From NCBI RefSeq assembly GCF_029544075.1, contig NZ_JAJQJH010000005.1, positions 122,790-186,789 on the forward strand: a stretch of 64,000 nt of DNA, in the 5' to 3' direction. Below the pieces are notes generated by a model. It did not search any database. It had not been told where the DNA came from and saw only the letters and a list, made by a program, of their open reading frames with translations. Positions 1 to 9,982 of the stretch are shown here, piece by piece; the stretch's first letter is position 1; each line of letters begins with the position of its first letter. The stretch comes from Chromohalobacter canadensis (GTDB taxonomy: Bacteria; Pseudomonadota; Gammaproteobacteria; Pseudomonadales; Halomonadaceae). The position numbers were made by a program, and so were the translations under genes.

Positions 1-291
1 TGCCGCGATGACACCGATATAACTCAAAAGTCCCAGGAACGACAGGTCGATATTTTCGGCGCCTTCAAGGCCCGTCCAGGTCAGCGCCCCTTCCTTCAAT
101 AGATACGTCAGGATCAGGTTGTTGACCGGCACGGTGATGGTCAGCACCACCACGACCGCGATCCCCAACCCGATGGCCGAGGACACCTTCTTGGAAACGG
201 CAAGAAATGTACACATGCCGAGGAAGAAAGCCAGTGCCATGTTCTCCACGAACACTGCCTTGACGAAGAGGCTCAGGTAATGCTCGAACAT
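1..291 (-). CDS. nqrE: Na+-translocating NADH:quinone reductase subunit E (partial)
   Basis: Integral membrane subunit of the Na+-pumping NADH:ubiquinone oxidoreductase. NqrE and NqrD are homologous antiporter-like subunits thought to form part of the Na+ path and to hold an Fe centre between them. The visible N-terminal part begins [20 protein letters not shown] and is almost entirely hydrophobic helices. The window edge removes the C-terminal half: 97 codons are visible, while the family is about 200 residues. The ATG at 291 shares its first base with the nqrD stop codon, so translation is coupled. nqrF is expected next, outside the window. Confidence 0.95.
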   Translation of the reverse strand, partial: MFEHYLSLFVKAVFVENMALAFFLGMCTFLAVSKKVSSAIGLGIAVVVVLTITVPVNNLILTYLLKEGALTWTGLEGAENIDLSFLGLLSYIGVIAA

Positions 292-965
292 CACACGGAC
301 TCCTTAATCTTGGCCTTGCTGTTGGCCACGATCCGGTACTCGGCTTTTTCGACCTGCTCGGTACGAATGCTCCGCAGGACCCAGATGATCAAACCAATGA
401 CAAAGAATGCCGAGGGCGGCAACAGCATAAGCCCGTTGGGAACGTACCAGCCACCGTCCTGCACCGGCGTCAGCACCGTGAAGCCGAAGACGCTGCCGGA
501 ACCGAAAAGCTCACGGAAGAAGCCGACGATCAGCAGGATCACGGCATAGCCCAGGCCGTTACCGACCCCATCGAGAAAGCTCATGACGGGGCCGTTCTGC
601 ATGGCATAGGCCTCAGCACGGCCCATAACGATACAGTTAGTGATGATCAGCCCAACGAAGACCGACAACTGCTTGGACATCTCGTAGGCATACGCCTTGA
701 GCACCTGATCGACCACGATGACCAACGAAGCAATGATGGTCATCTGCACGATGATGCGGATCGACGAGGGAATATGCTGACGAATCAATGAAACGAACAG
801 GTTGGAACACGCCGTGACCGCGATAACGGCCAGGCCCATGACCAACGACACACTCATGGAGTTGGTCACCGCCAGTGCCGAACAAATTCCCAGCACCTGC
901 AGTGCGATCGGATTGTTCTTGAAGACCGGCGAGAGAACAACATCTTTTACGGACTCAGCAGCCAT
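291..965 (-). CDS. nqrD: Na+-translocating NADH:quinone reductase subunit D
   Basis: Membrane subunit of the Nqr complex, paralogous to NqrE. It has about six hydrophobic segments and the family stretches [10 protein letters not shown] and [16 protein letters not shown]. The reading frame also offers a GTG at 971, but that would leave only one base after the GGAG ribosome binding site. The ATG at 965 lies seven bases after GAAGGAG and matches the usual N-terminus (MAAESVKD), so I use it, giving 224 residues. It sits between nqrC and nqrE with one-base or near-zero spacing. Confidence 0.95.
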   Translation of the reverse strand: MAAESVKDVVLSPVFKNNPIALQVLGICSALAVTNSMSVSLVMGLAVIAVTACSNLFVSLIRQHIPSSIRIIVQMTIIASLVIVVDQVLKAYAYEMSKQLSVFVGLIITNCIVMGRAEAYAMQNGPVMSFLDGVGNGLGYAVILLIVGFFRELFGSGSVFGFTVLTPVQDGGWYVPNGLMLLPPSAFFVIGLIIWVLRSIRTEQVEKAEYRIVANSKAKIKESV

Positions 966-967
966 GT

Positions 968-1741
968 TCACGCTCCTTCGGAATTGCCGTGGAAGCGGGC
1001 GAGATAGGGGCCGAAGCCACTCTCGCTCAGCCAGAAATGCAGCATGTTGGTAACGCCGCGGCTCGTCAGCGTCGCCCCCGACAAGGCATCGACTTCATAC
1101 TTGCTGTCGGCGCCGCCCTTGACCAGGGAGATGTCAGGACTCATGCCATCTTCTGCATAAATCTCCTTACCTTTCCACTTCGACTTCCAGCGAGGGTTGT
1201 CGACCTCGCCGCCGAGCCCTGGTGTTTCGGAGTGAGAATAGTAGGACAACCCGATAATGGTATTGCCATCGCCTTCAATGGCGAAGAAACCACGCATCAG
1301 CCCCCACAGGCCCTGCCCGCGAATCGGCAGGATGATCTGCTCGGGGTCATCGGGATTGTCGCCCACCAGATAGACCGTCGAGTACATCTCTTCACGGCCG
1401 ATGCCCGCACTATCCTCTTCACCTGACAGGGTACGTGATGTCGCAGGATCTCTGGCGGCTTCGAACTGATCGTAACTTTGCGGATCGAAACGATCACTGT
1501 ACTCGCCAGTTTCCAGATTGATCACACGCGAGGTGATCAGCTCATCGAACGCATCGTCGACGTCCATCCCCGGCTCGTAGAGATTGGCCACCTGCAAGAT
1601 GTTGCTCTTGCGGTCGAGTTCCTGGTTCTTCTGCTGGGTAGGTTGCAAGACCACGGCGGCGGTCGATACTACCACCGAGCACACGATGCAGAGCGCGAGT
1701 GCGACCGTCAGCGTCTTCTTGATGGAATTGTTACTGGCCAT
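968..1741 (-). CDS. nqrC: Na+-translocating NADH:quinone reductase subunit C
   Basis: Periplasm-facing flavoprotein subunit of Nqr, 257 residues. One N-terminal transmembrane helix (about residues 10-32) is followed by a soluble FMN-binding domain. The motif SGAT at residues 221-224 is the known covalent FMN attachment site, where flavin is joined to the threonine by a phosphoester bond. The ATG at 1741 shares a base with the nqrB stop. The length matches the family. Confidence 0.96.
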   Translation of the reverse strand: MASNNSIKKTLTVALALCIVCSVVVSTAAVVLQPTQQKNQELDRKSNILQVANLYEPGMDVDDAFDELITSRVINLETGEYSDRFDPQSYDQFEAARDPATSRTLSGEEDSAGIGREEMYSTVYLVGDNPDDPEQIILPIRGQGLWGLMRGFFAIEGDGNTIIGLSYYSHSETPGLGGEVDNPRWKSKWKGKEIYAEDGMSPDISLVKGGADSKYEVDALSGATLTSRGVTNMLHFWLSESGFGPYLARFHGNSEGA

Positions 1742-2976
1742 CAGGTGGTCTCCTCGGTCGGCGCGGTTGAATACGCGGCATCACGCTTCTGGCGGCGCTT
1801 GATGTTGGCCTGCACGAAGAAGTGATCGATCATCGGCGCGAACAGGTTGGCGAACAGGATCGCCAGCATGATGCCCTCCGGAAACGCAGGATTGACCACG
1901 CGAATCAAGACCGTCATCACCCCGATCAAGAGGCCGAACAGCAACTTGCCACGATCCGTCATCGACGCCGATACCGGGTCAGTGGCCATGAATACCATCC
2001 CGAAGGCGAAGCCGCCGAGCACGAAATGCCAGTACCACGGCATGCCGAACATCGGGTTGCTATCTGAACCAATGGTGGTAAACAGCATTGCAGTCAATGC
2101 CATGCCCACGAATACGCCCAGCATGATACGCCACGAGGCGATACGCGTGATCAGCAAGACCACCGCGCCGATGAGGATCGCCAATGTCGAGGTTTCCCCC
2201 ACCGAGCCGGGGATGAAGCCCAGGAAAGCGTCCCACCAGCTATATGCCTGTTGTACGGCGCCCATACCATTTTGTGCCGCAGTGGAGAGCGCGGTGGCGC
2301 CGGTATAGCCGTCGGCAGGGACCCATACGCTATCGCCGGAGATCTGCGCCGGATAGGCGAAATACAAGAAGGCGCGCCCGGTCAGCGCCGGGTTCAGAAA
2401 ATTCTTGCCGGTGCCGCCGAAGATTTCCTTGCCGATCACCACACCGAACGTAATGCCGAGCGCCACCTGCCACAGCGGAATGGTTGCCGGCAGGATCAAT
2501 GCATAAAGTACGGAAGTGACGAAGAAGCCTTCGTTGACCTCATGACCGCGCTTGACGGCGAACAGCACTTCCCAGAACCCACCGACGACGAAGGTCACTA
2601 GGTAGATAGGCAGAAAGTATGTGGCTCCCAGCACGAAATTGGCCCAGATACTGCCGGGGTCGTGACTCCCCGCCAGCGCCATGGTGATGGCTTCACGCCA
2701 TCCGCTCAGCGCACCAAAGCCGTCTCCGATCGCCATGTTTGCCTGCAGACCAGCGTTGTACATGCCGAAGAACATCGCCGGAAAGGTACATAGCCATACC
2801 GTGATCATGATGCGCTTGAGGTCGATGCCATCACGCACATGCGCCGTGCTCTTGGTCACGTCCGGGGGGGTATAGAAGATCGTATCGACCGCTTCGTATA
2901 GCGCGTAGAACTTCTCGTATTTACCACCCTGGTGAAAATGCGGCTCGAGCTTGTCGAGCGTATTACGAATTCCCAT
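1741..2976 (-). CDS. nqrB: Na+-translocating NADH:quinone reductase subunit B
   Basis: Large membrane subunit of Nqr, 411 residues, carrying covalent FMN and involved in Na+ translocation and quinone reduction. About ten hydrophobic segments are visible. TGAT at residues 225-228 is the flavinylation site, in the family context GYTGATALS. The N-terminal [14 protein letters not shown] with [24 protein letters not shown] sequence is typical. An AGAGG ribosome binding site lies about seven bases before the ATG. It follows nqrA by two bases. Confidence 0.96.
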   Translation of the reverse strand: MGIRNTLDKLEPHFHQGGKYEKFYALYEAVDTIFYTPPDVTKSTAHVRDGIDLKRIMITVWLCTFPAMFFGMYNAGLQANMAIGDGFGALSGWREAITMALAGSHDPGSIWANFVLGATYFLPIYLVTFVVGGFWEVLFAVKRGHEVNEGFFVTSVLYALILPATIPLWQVALGITFGVVIGKEIFGGTGKNFLNPALTGRAFLYFAYPAQISGDSVWVPADGYTGATALSTAAQNGMGAVQQAYSWWDAFLGFIPGSVGETSTLAILIGAVVLLITRIASWRIMLGVFVGMALTAMLFTTIGSDSNPMFGMPWYWHFVLGGFAFGMVFMATDPVSASMTDRGKLLFGLLIGVMTVLIRVVNPAFPEGIMLAILFANLFAPMIDHFFVQANIKRRQKRDAAYSTAPTEETT

Positions 2977-2978
2977 CG

Positions 2979-4328
2979 TCAGACCTCTTTCTCGATCATG
3001 GTGAGGTTATCACGCAGGATGGGGCCGTACTCGTACTTGCCGGGGCAAACGTAGGTACAAAGCGCGAGATCTTCTTCATCCAGCTCCAGACAGCCGAGTT
3101 CCATCGAGCTCTCGATGTCGCCCACAATCAATGAGCGCAGCAGCTGCGTCGGCATGATATCCAGCGGCATCACGCGCTCGTAGGCACCCACCGGCACCAT
3201 GGCACGTTCAGAACCGTTGGTGGACGTATTCGGCGAATACCGATTGAGTCCCAGAAACTGAGAGACATAGATGCCCATCACCGAATGACGCCGCAACCCG
3301 AGTGACAGCCAGCCCAGGAAGGCACGTTTATTGCCCTCTTCGAGCAGCGAGAACTGGCGATGGAAACGCCCCAGGAAGCACCGCGAGCCTTCTGCGATCT
3401 CACCACCGAAGACCGAACCTGAAATCACACGAGTGTCCCCGGGCGATTCGATCTCGCCTTCCAGCAGTTCACTACTGCTCGCCCCGAGGCGCGTCCGCAA
3501 CAAGCGCGGCTGCTTGGCGCGCGGACCGCCGACGGCCACTACGCGCTGTGTTTCAAGGCGTCCTTCGGCAAACAGCTTGCCGAAAGCAATGACATCCTGA
3601 TAGCCGAGATGCCATACCTGACGCGCAAGGCTTACCGGCGAGAGATAATGGATGTGGGTGCCCACCAGTCCAGCGGGATGCCGACCTTCAAAGGTCTCGA
3701 AACGTACGCCTTCGAGCTCGCGGCCCGGCAAATCGGCGCCTTGCCCATGGCATACGAACACTTGACCCGGTGTGAGGTGCTTGAGCACCTTGAGCCCCTG
3801 CTCGAACGCAGCGGTGTCCTCGCCAATCACTACGTTGGGGTCGGCGGAAAGAGGATGCGTATCGATGGCGGTAACGAAAATATCGGCGGGGATGGCATCG
3901 GGTGCAGGCGTGCGAGAATAAGGGCGAGTCCTGAATGCGGTCCAGAGCCCCGAATCAACCAGCTGATCGACGACCGTCTGGCGCTCCAATCGATCCAGCG
4001 CGTCCGCGCCATGCGCCGTGAAAGGTACAGCCTCTTCGTGATCATCGAGCTTGATGACGACCGACAGCAGGCGTCGCTTCTCGCCCCGGTTGATCGCCAC
4101 CACCTCGCCTGCACCTGGTGCCGTGAACCGTACGCCCGGGATCTTCTTGTCGGTGAACAGTAGCTGGCCCAGTTTTACCTTGTCCCCCTCTCGGACCTCC
4201 ATCGTCGGCTTCATGCCCACGTAGTCGGTACCGAGAATCGCCACCTGCCGCACGGGCGGCGCATCGTATATGCGCTGCTCGGGCGACCCGGCGATGGGGA
4301 GATCCAGGCCTCGTTTGACTTCGATCAT
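2979..4328 (-). CDS. nqrA: Na+-translocating NADH:quinone reductase subunit A
   Basis: Cytoplasmic-side soluble subunit implicated in ubiquinone binding, 449 residues, the usual family length. The frame stays open upstream to 4517, but the start is placed at the ATG at 4328 ([18 protein letters not shown]) because this is the conserved family N-terminus. A start at 4517 would fall inside the -10 box of the predicted promoter. The ribosome binding site (GGGCGAG) is weak. First gene of the nqrABCDEF operon, with an untranslated leader of roughly 180 bases. Confidence 0.95.
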   Translation of the reverse strand: MIEVKRGLDLPIAGSPEQRIYDAPPVRQVAILGTDYVGMKPTMEVREGDKVKLGQLLFTDKKIPGVRFTAPGAGEVVAINRGEKRRLLSVVIKLDDHEEAVPFTAHGADALDRLERQTVVDQLVDSGLWTAFRTRPYSRTPAPDAIPADIFVTAIDTHPLSADPNVVIGEDTAAFEQGLKVLKHLTPGQVFVCHGQGADLPGRELEGVRFETFEGRHPAGLVGTHIHYLSPVSLARQVWHLGYQDVIAFGKLFAEGRLETQRVVAVGGPRAKQPRLLRTRLGASSSELLEGEIESPGDTRVISGSVFGGEIAEGSRCFLGRFHRQFSLLEEGNKRAFLGWLSLGLRRHSVMGIYVSQFLGLNRYSPNTSTNGSERAMVPVGAYERVMPLDIMPTQLLRSLIVGDIESSMELGCLELDEEDLALCTYVCPGKYEYGPILRDNLTMIEKEV

Positions 4329-4515
4329 AGTCTCGCCCAGTTGTCGGATCTGATGTTTCGAAAGGAAAGGGGTCCATGAACGCTCACACGCTTGCAACGC
4401 GTCTTTGAAGCATGCTGAACAGCGCGGGCAATCTTCACGGGAGTCGGATTCTTTTCTTATCAGACGATTGCTTCTTTCGGCCCATGGCCAAGGGCCGTCC
4501 CCAAAATCGGGCACC

Positions 4516-4544
4516 ATTATAGAGAGACAAGTCCCGAATGACTA
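4516..4544 (-). promoter_or_regulatory. sigma70-type promoter of the nqr operon
   Basis: On the minus strand, a perfect TATAAT (4521-4516) stands 17 bases downstream of TAGTCA (4544-4539; four of six matches to TTGACA). The predicted transcript starts near 4509 and has a leader of about 180 bases before nqrA. The remaining non-coding sequence between nqrA and gap (4329-4645) shows no credible gene. Confidence 0.6.
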
Positions 4545-4596
4545 CATAACCTTAGGAAGTATGGGGCTTACGATAGCGCATGCGAGACACGACAGC

Positions 4597-4612
4597 GCCC
4601 CGGAATCGGGGC
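4597..4612 (-). terminator. possible terminator hairpin after gap
   Basis: Perfect six-base-pair GC stem (GCCCCG, loop GAAT, CGGGGC) 34 bases after the gap stop codon on the minus strand. There is no T-run after it, so it may only pause or protect the transcript end; readthrough towards nqr is possible. Confidence 0.35.
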
Positions 4613-4645
4613 ACTGGGGAGATGGGGAAAGGCAGGAATAAATAC

Positions 4646-6142
4646 TCAGCGCGCCTCACGCGGCAAGTACACAAAACGCACGTTGGACATGTGCTGCAGG
4701 ATACGCACGACCTGACAGCTATACCCGAATTCGTTGTCATACCACGCATAGAGCACGACCTGACGATCATCGGCGATCGTCGCCTGAGCATCGATGATCC
4801 CGGCATGGCGATTGCCCACGAAATCGGACGACACCACCTCCGGCGAGTCGACGTAATCGATCTGCTTTTGCATGCGTGAATGCAAGGCCATATCGCGCAG
4901 GTACTCGTTCAGCGCCTCGCGGTCGGTAGCCTTGTCCAGCGTAAGATTGAGAATGGCCATGGAAACATCGGGTGTGGGCACACGAATGGCATTCCCGGAG
5001 AGCTTGCCCGAAAGCTCGGGAAGCGCTTTGGCCACGGCCTTGGCGGCACCGGTTTCGGTCAACACCATGTTCAGCGCGGCACTGCGACCACGGCGGTCGC
5101 CCTTGTGATAGTTGTCGATCAGGTTTTGATCGTTGGTGTAGGCATGCACCGTTTCGACATGCCCGTGCGCGATGCCGAACTCGTCGTTGACGGCCTTGAG
5201 CACCGGCACGATGGCGTTGGTGGTGCAGGAGGCGGCGGAAATCACGCGATCCTCGTCGGTGATCTCGTCATGGTTGATGCCATGCACGATGTTCTTGACG
5301 CCGCCCTTGCCCGGTGCCGTCAGTAACACCTTGGCCACACCCTTCGACTCCAGGTGCTGGGACAGGCCTTCCTCGTCGCGCCACTTGCCGGTGTTGTCGA
5401 CCACCAGGGCATTGTCGATCCCGTACGCATTGTAATCGATCTCACTGGGCGAATCGGCATGGATGACCTGGATGTAATTGCCGTTAGCGATGATCGCCTC
5501 ATTCTCATGATCGACACGGATCGTGCCGGCGAACGGCCCGTGCACGCTATCACGACGCAACAGGCTGGCACGCTTCTCGAGATCATCATCGCCGCCACGC
5601 ACCACGATGGCACGTAGCCGCAGCAAGTTACCGCCGCCCGCCTTCTCGATCAGGATACGCGCCAGCAAACGACCGATGCGCCCGAAGCCGTAAAGCACGA
5701 CATCCTTGGGCTCGCCGCCCATACCGGTATCGGCGTGGCGACCCACGATATCGGCCAGCTCCGTTTCGAGGAAGGCACTGATGTCGTCTTCCTCAGAGCG
5801 CTTGAAGGCCACCCCCAGCTTGCCTATATCGATGTGCGCCGGCCCTAGTTCGAGCTCGGCCATGGCCTTGACCATCGGCAGTGTATCGCGCACCGAGAGC
5901 TCGGTACCTTCGACCTTCTTGACGTAGCGATGGTTCTTGAGAATCCGAATGACCGAGCGGTTGATCAACGAACGCCCGTACAAGGATGGCACCACATTGT
6001 ACTTCCGGTAGAGACGTCCCAACAGCGGGATCATCTCCTCAGCCAATGCCTCGTTTTCTTGCCAATCCTGAAAATAGGTCTCGAGTTTTTCTTGACTCAC
6101 GGCGGGCCTCGTCACGGCAGCAGGGAACGAAATAAAATGCAT
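4646..6142 (-). CDS. gap: Long-form glyceraldehyde-3-phosphate dehydrogenase
   Basis: NAD(P)-dependent oxidation of glyceraldehyde 3-phosphate to 1,3-bisphosphoglycerate, or the reverse in gluconeogenesis. The Rossmann motif GFGRIGR is at about 152-158, catalytic Cys306 lies in ASCTTN, and the C-terminal WYDNEFGYS is present. The protein has 498 residues, about 140 more than classic GapA. The extra part precedes the Rossmann fold (EEMIPLLGRLYRKYNVVPSL region), as in the long Gap found beside mfd in Pseudomonas. That family is often linked to gluconeogenesis; this role is inferred. AAAGG lies ten bases before the ATG. A HexR-like palindrome sits just upstream. Confidence 0.92.
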   Translation of the reverse strand: MHFISFPAAVTRPAVSQEKLETYFQDWQENEALAEEMIPLLGRLYRKYNVVPSLYGRSLINRSVIRILKNHRYVKKVEGTELSVRDTLPMVKAMAELELGPAHIDIGKLGVAFKRSEEDDISAFLETELADIVGRHADTGMGGEPKDVVLYGFGRIGRLLARILIEKAGGGNLLRLRAIVVRGGDDDLEKRASLLRRDSVHGPFAGTIRVDHENEAIIANGNYIQVIHADSPSEIDYNAYGIDNALVVDNTGKWRDEEGLSQHLESKGVAKVLLTAPGKGGVKNIVHGINHDEITDEDRVISAASCTTNAIVPVLKAVNDEFGIAHGHVETVHAYTNDQNLIDNYHKGDRRGRSAALNMVLTETGAAKAVAKALPELSGKLSGNAIRVPTPDVSMAILNLTLDKATDREALNEYLRDMALHSRMQKQIDYVDSPEVVSSDFVGNRHAGIIDAQATIADDRQVVLYAWYDNEFGYSCQVVRILQHMSNVRFVYLPREAR

Positions 6143-6189
6143 TATCCGTAGCCTTTCACTCCCTTAGCAATGCTTGCTTGGTCGCATGC

Positions 6190-6208
6190 GGTGTAATTCC
6201 ACTACACC
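6190..6208. promoter_or_regulatory. HexR-like palindromic operator upstream of gap
   Basis: Perfect inverted repeat GGTGTA-N7-TACACC, 48 bases before the gap start. Its core TGTAATTCCACTACA matches the HexR consensus as I recall it (TGTAATTAAATTACA) at 12 of 15 positions. HexR is the RpiR-family repressor of Entner-Doudoroff and lower glycolysis genes in gammaproteobacteria. No hexR gene is in this window, so the assignment rests on the motif and the target gene only. Confidence 0.5.
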
Positions 6209-6217
6209 AATAGGCCC

Positions 6218-6277
6218 TTGACTACAGGGCGAAAAAAAGGCAATGAACATCGATTTATGCGACCGTTTTTGACTACA
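6218..6277. repeat. Two copies of TTGACTACA in the gap-mfd intergenic region
   Basis: TTGACTACA occurs at 6218-6226 and again at 6269-6277, 51 bases apart, between the divergent gap and mfd genes. ACTACA is also the right half of the adjacent palindrome at 6190-6208. These may be extra half-operators; 51 bases is close to five helical turns. No better mfd promoter than a weak TATCAT (about 6341) was seen. Confidence 0.35.
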
Positions 6278-6361
6278 AGAATGGTAACGGACCTGGCTTT
6301 AAATCCCCGCGTATCGCCCCCAATCCTTGTTTTGCCTGCTATCATCGTCTCGACCTAAGAA

Positions 6362-9300
6362 ATGAAGCGCACCATGTCGTATTTTTCACCGCTCGATCCG
6401 CCGCATCCTCAGGGCATGCGTGACACTGTCTACTGGCAACGTCCGCACGCCGCCGCTAGCGCCCTGGCGCTGGCACGCCTCGCCGACGACGCTCCGCTGA
6501 TGGTCGTGACCCCCGATACCTCCAGCGCTCAACGGCTCGAAGGCGCGCTGCAATTCTTCGCCGATCATCCCATCTTGTCGTTCCCCGACTGGGAAACGCT
6601 GCCCTACGATAGCTTTTCGCCGCACCAGGACATCGTCTCGACACGTCTCAAAACGCTGCGTCAGCTGCAAGAAGGGACGCGCGGCATCGTCGTGGTACCC
6701 ATCAATACCCTTATGCAACGGCTCCCGCCCACCGACTACATCGCCGGTCGCGTGCTGACATTGCACACCGGCATGCAACTCGATCGGGAAGGCTTCCGGG
6801 AACGCCTCTCGCGGGCTGGCTACCGTGCCGTGGAGACCGTTTATGAACCCGGCGAATATGCGCTTCGTGGGGCCTTGATCGATCTTTATCCGATGGGCAG
6901 CGATCATCCTCTGCGCATCGATCTGTTCGACGATGAAGTCGATACCTTGCGGCATTTCGATCCCGACTCTCAGCGTTCCTTGGATAAAGTCGAGCGCGTG
7001 GAGCTGCTGCCGGCACACGAATATTCGCTGTCGCGCTCGGCAATTGCCTGCTTCCGCGAGGGGTTCGAGACATTGTTCGACGTCGACCCGCGCCAATGCC
7101 CGCTGTACAACGACGCGCTCAAGGGCATTCCGTCTCCTGGGCTTGAGCAGTACCTTCCGCTTTTCTTCGAGGAGACCGCCAGCCTGTTCGAGCATCTAAA
7201 TGCACATACGCGCATTGCATTGATGCCCGGCGTCCACGATGCGGCCGAGCATCACTGGAGCGCCATCGAAAGTCGTTACGACAATCTTGGCGTCGACCCC
7301 ACTCGCCCCTTATTGCCGCCGGCACATGCCTTCGTGCCTGTGCCCGAGGTATTCGCCTCCATCAAGCAGCACCCGCGCGTGGCCCTGATTGACGACGAAT
7401 CGCATCCTCATGCCAAGGTACCGGCCACGCATCCCCTCCCGGATGTAGCTATTCACGCCCGTGGTCATCATCCCCTCGCCAAACTGGAGGCGTTTCTCGG
7501 TGCCCCCGACGCCCCGCGCGTTCTGTTGGTTGCCGAGTCGAGTGGGCGCCGCGAAGCACTGGAAGAAACCCTCGCCCCTTTGGAGCGTCCTCTGGCCGTG
7601 GCCGATGGCTGGCAACACTTCTTGGATGGCAGTGCGCCGCTGGCGATTTGTTCGGGTGGCCTAGATGAAGGGCTATGGCTTGATAGTCCTGCGACCTGCG
7701 TCATCACCGAAACCGAACTCTACGGCGATGTTGTTCGCCAGGCACGCCGCCGCGGTCAGGTGACCGATGACAACGAACTCGCCGTACGCCACCTCGCGGA
7801 ATTACGCCCCGGCTCTCCGGTGGTCCACCAGAGCCACGGCGTGGGCCGCTACCAAGGGCTTGAGACACTTGAAGCCGGCGGTCAAGCCGCAGAGTTTCTG
7901 GCACTGGAATACGCCGGCGGCGCCAAGCTCTACGTTCCAGTGGATAGCCTGCATCTTATCTCGCGTTATGCCGGCGCCACAGATGAACTGGCTCCGCTGC
8001 ATAAACTCGGTTCGGAAACCTGGGACAAGGCCAAGCGCAAGGCGGCCGAGAAGGTACGTGATACCGCCGCCGAGCTGCTGGACACCTACGCCCGACGCGA
8101 GGCACGCGAGGGCTTCGCCTGCGACATTCCCGACGAGGAATACGCACGCTTCACGGCTAGCTTCCCCTTTGAGGAAACGCCCGATCAACACGCTGCCATC
8201 GATGCGGTCATCAGCGACATGACCGCGCCGCGTCCGATGGACCGCGTGGTCTGTGGCGACGTGGGCTTCGGCAAGACCGAGGTCGCCATGCGTGCGGCCT
8301 TTCTCGCCGTGCATTCCGGTCGCCAAGTGGTAGTACTCGTCCCCACTACCCTGCTGGCCCAACAGCACTACGACAATTTTCGCGATCGCTTCGCGGATAC
8401 CGCGGTCCAGATCGAGCTGCTCTCGCGCTTCACTGCTGGCAAGGGACAACAAGCGTCACTGGAGCGCATCACCGAAGGCCGTGCCGATATCGTCATCGGC
8501 ACTCACAAGCTGCTCTCCAAGACGATGTCGCTCCCCAACATGGGACTGTTGATCATTGACGAGGAACACCGCTTCGGCGTCTCGCAGAAGGAAAAACTCA
8601 AGAGCCTGCGGGCCGAGATCGATATTCTCACGCTCACCGCGACGCCGATTCCCCGCACCTTGAACATGGCAATGAGCGGCATCCGCGACCTCTCCATCAT
8701 CGCCACGCCTCCGGCACGCCGCCTATCGGTCAAGACCTTCGTGCAGCAGCGCAACGAAGGCGTCCTGAAGGAAGCCCTGCTACGCGAAATTCTGCGCGGT
8801 GGCCAAGTCTACTTCCTCCACAACGAAGTCAAGACGATCGAAACCACTGCCGAGCGCGTGGCCGAGCTGGTGCCCGAAGCGCGCGTGGCCGTCGCCCACG
8901 GCCAGTTACCCGAGCGTGCGCTGGAACGCGTGATGTCGGACTTCTATCACAAGCGTTTCAATGTACTGGTGTGCTCGACTATCATCGAGACCGGCATCGA
9001 CGTACCCAGCGCCAATACCATCATCATCGAGCGTGCCGATAAGTTCGGGCTCGCTCAGTTGCACCAGCTCCGGGGGCGTGTCGGTCGCAGCCATCATCAG
9101 GCGTATGCCTATCTCCTCACGCCACCGCCCAAGGCAATGACCAAGGATGCGTTCAAGCGCCTCGAAGCGATCAGCCAGGCGGAGGATCTCGGGGCCGGCT
9201 TCACCCTCGCCAGCCACGACATGGAAATTCGCGGCGCCGGCGAACTGCTGGGCGATGAACAAAGCGGACAGATGGAAACGGTCGGCTACAGCCTTTACAT

Positions 9301-9823
9301 GCAAATGCTTGATCGCGCGGTCAAGGCCATCAAGAGCGGCAAGACACCCAATATCGAGTCTCCGTTGGACGATGGTGTGGAAATCAGCCTCAATTTGCCG
9401 TCATTGATTCCTAGCGATTACCTGCCCGACGTGCAGCAGCGCCTGATCATGTACAAGCGCATCGCCAACGCCGAGAATGAAGCCGAACTCAAGGAATTGC
9501 AGGTCGAAATGATCGACCGCTTCGGCCTGCTACCAGGGCCGCTCAAGACGCTTTTCCGTCAGACTCGGTTACGCCAGCGTGCCGAACGCCTGGGCATCGT
9601 GCGCCTTGAAGCCGGCGCCGAGCGTGGCCGCCTAACTTTCGGCACGCAAACCGCCGTCGACCCAATGACACTGGTCCAGATGATCCAGCAAAACCCAGCG
9701 CACTATCGGTTGGACGGCGCGGACACGCTGCGTTTCGAAGGCGATATGAGCGACGAGGACAAGCGCTTCTCCCTACTCGAAGAGTTACTCGGGCAACTCA
9801 ACCGCAAGACAGAAGCAGCGTAA
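6362..9823 (+). CDS. mfd: Transcription-repair coupling factor Mfd
   Basis: Displaces RNA polymerase stalled at DNA lesions and recruits UvrA. The 1153 residues are close to E. coli Mfd (1148). In order: UvrB-like damage-recognition region (about 1-330), RNA-polymerase-interacting CarD-like domain (about 465-540), RecG-like translocase with Walker A GDVGFGKTE (about 631-639) and Walker B IIDEEH (about 730), then the TRCF C-terminal domain. A second in-frame ATG at 6374 is an equally plausible start, as neither has a clear ribosome binding site. Confidence 0.97.
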   Translation: MKRTMSYFSPLDPPHPQGMRDTVYWQRPHAAASALALARLADDAPLMVVTPDTSSAQRLEGALQFFADHPILSFPDWETLPYDSFSPHQDIVSTRLKTLRQLQEGTRGIVVVPINTLMQRLPPTDYIAGRVLTLHTGMQLDREGFRERLSRAGYRAVETVYEPGEYALRGALIDLYPMGSDHPLRIDLFDDEVDTLRHFDPDSQRSLDKVERVELLPAHEYSLSRSAIACFREGFETLFDVDPRQCPLYNDALKGIPSPGLEQYLPLFFEETASLFEHLNAHTRIALMPGVHDAAEHHWSAIESRYDNLGVDPTRPLLPPAHAFVPVPEVFASIKQHPRVALIDDESHPHAKVPATHPLPDVAIHARGHHPLAKLEAFLGAPDAPRVLLVAESSGRREALEETLAPLERPLAVADGWQHFLDGSAPLAICSGGLDEGLWLDSPATCVITETELYGDVVRQARRRGQVTDDNELAVRHLAELRPGSPVVHQSHGVGRYQGLETLEAGGQAAEFLALEYAGGAKLYVPVDSLHLISRYAGATDELAPLHKLGSETWDKAKRKAAEKVRDTAAELLDTYARREAREGFACDIPDEEYARFTASFPFEETPDQHAAIDAVISDMTAPRPMDRVVCGDVGFGKTEVAMRAAFLAVHSGRQVVVLVPTTLLAQQHYDNFRDRFADTAVQIELLSRFTAGKGQQASLERITEGRADIVIGTHKLLSKTMSLPNMGLLIIDEEHRFGVSQKEKLKSLRAEIDILTLTATPIPRTLNMAMSGIRDLSIIATPPARRLSVKTFVQQRNEGVLKEALLREILRGGQVYFLHNEVKTIETTAERVAELVPEARVAVAHGQLPERALERVMSDFYHKRFNVLVCSTIIETGIDVPSANTIIIERADKFGLAQLHQLRGRVGRSHHQAYAYLLTPPPKAMTKDAFKRLEAISQAEDLGAGFTLASHDMEIRGAGELLGDEQSGQMETVGYSLYMQMLDRAVKAIKSGKTPNIESPLDDGVEISLNLPSLIPSDYLPDVQQRLIMYKRIANAENEAELKELQVEMIDRFGLLPGPLKTLFRQTRLRQRAERLGIVRLEAGAERGRLTFGTQTAVDPMTLVQMIQQNPAHYRLDGADTLRFEGDMSDEDKRFSLLEELLGQLNRKTEAA

Positions 9824-9830
9824 CAGGCAT

Positions 9831-9847
9831 CACCCGCCATGCGGGTG
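9831..9847 (+). terminator. hairpin after mfd
   Basis: Seven-base-pair stem CACCCGC-CAT-GCGGGTG starting eight bases after the mfd stop codon. No T-run follows, so it is a weak terminator candidate. Confidence 0.35.
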
Positions 9848-9982
9848 CCCTGCCAGGACGCTCGTACAGACGCACGGATGCGCGCCACAAGCTACTGAAG
9901 GCTTGTGTCGGCATGAAAATACGCCAGAATGCAGGTGACCGTGGCGTCCGCCACTCGCCTGAACGAAAAAGAGTCCATATCC

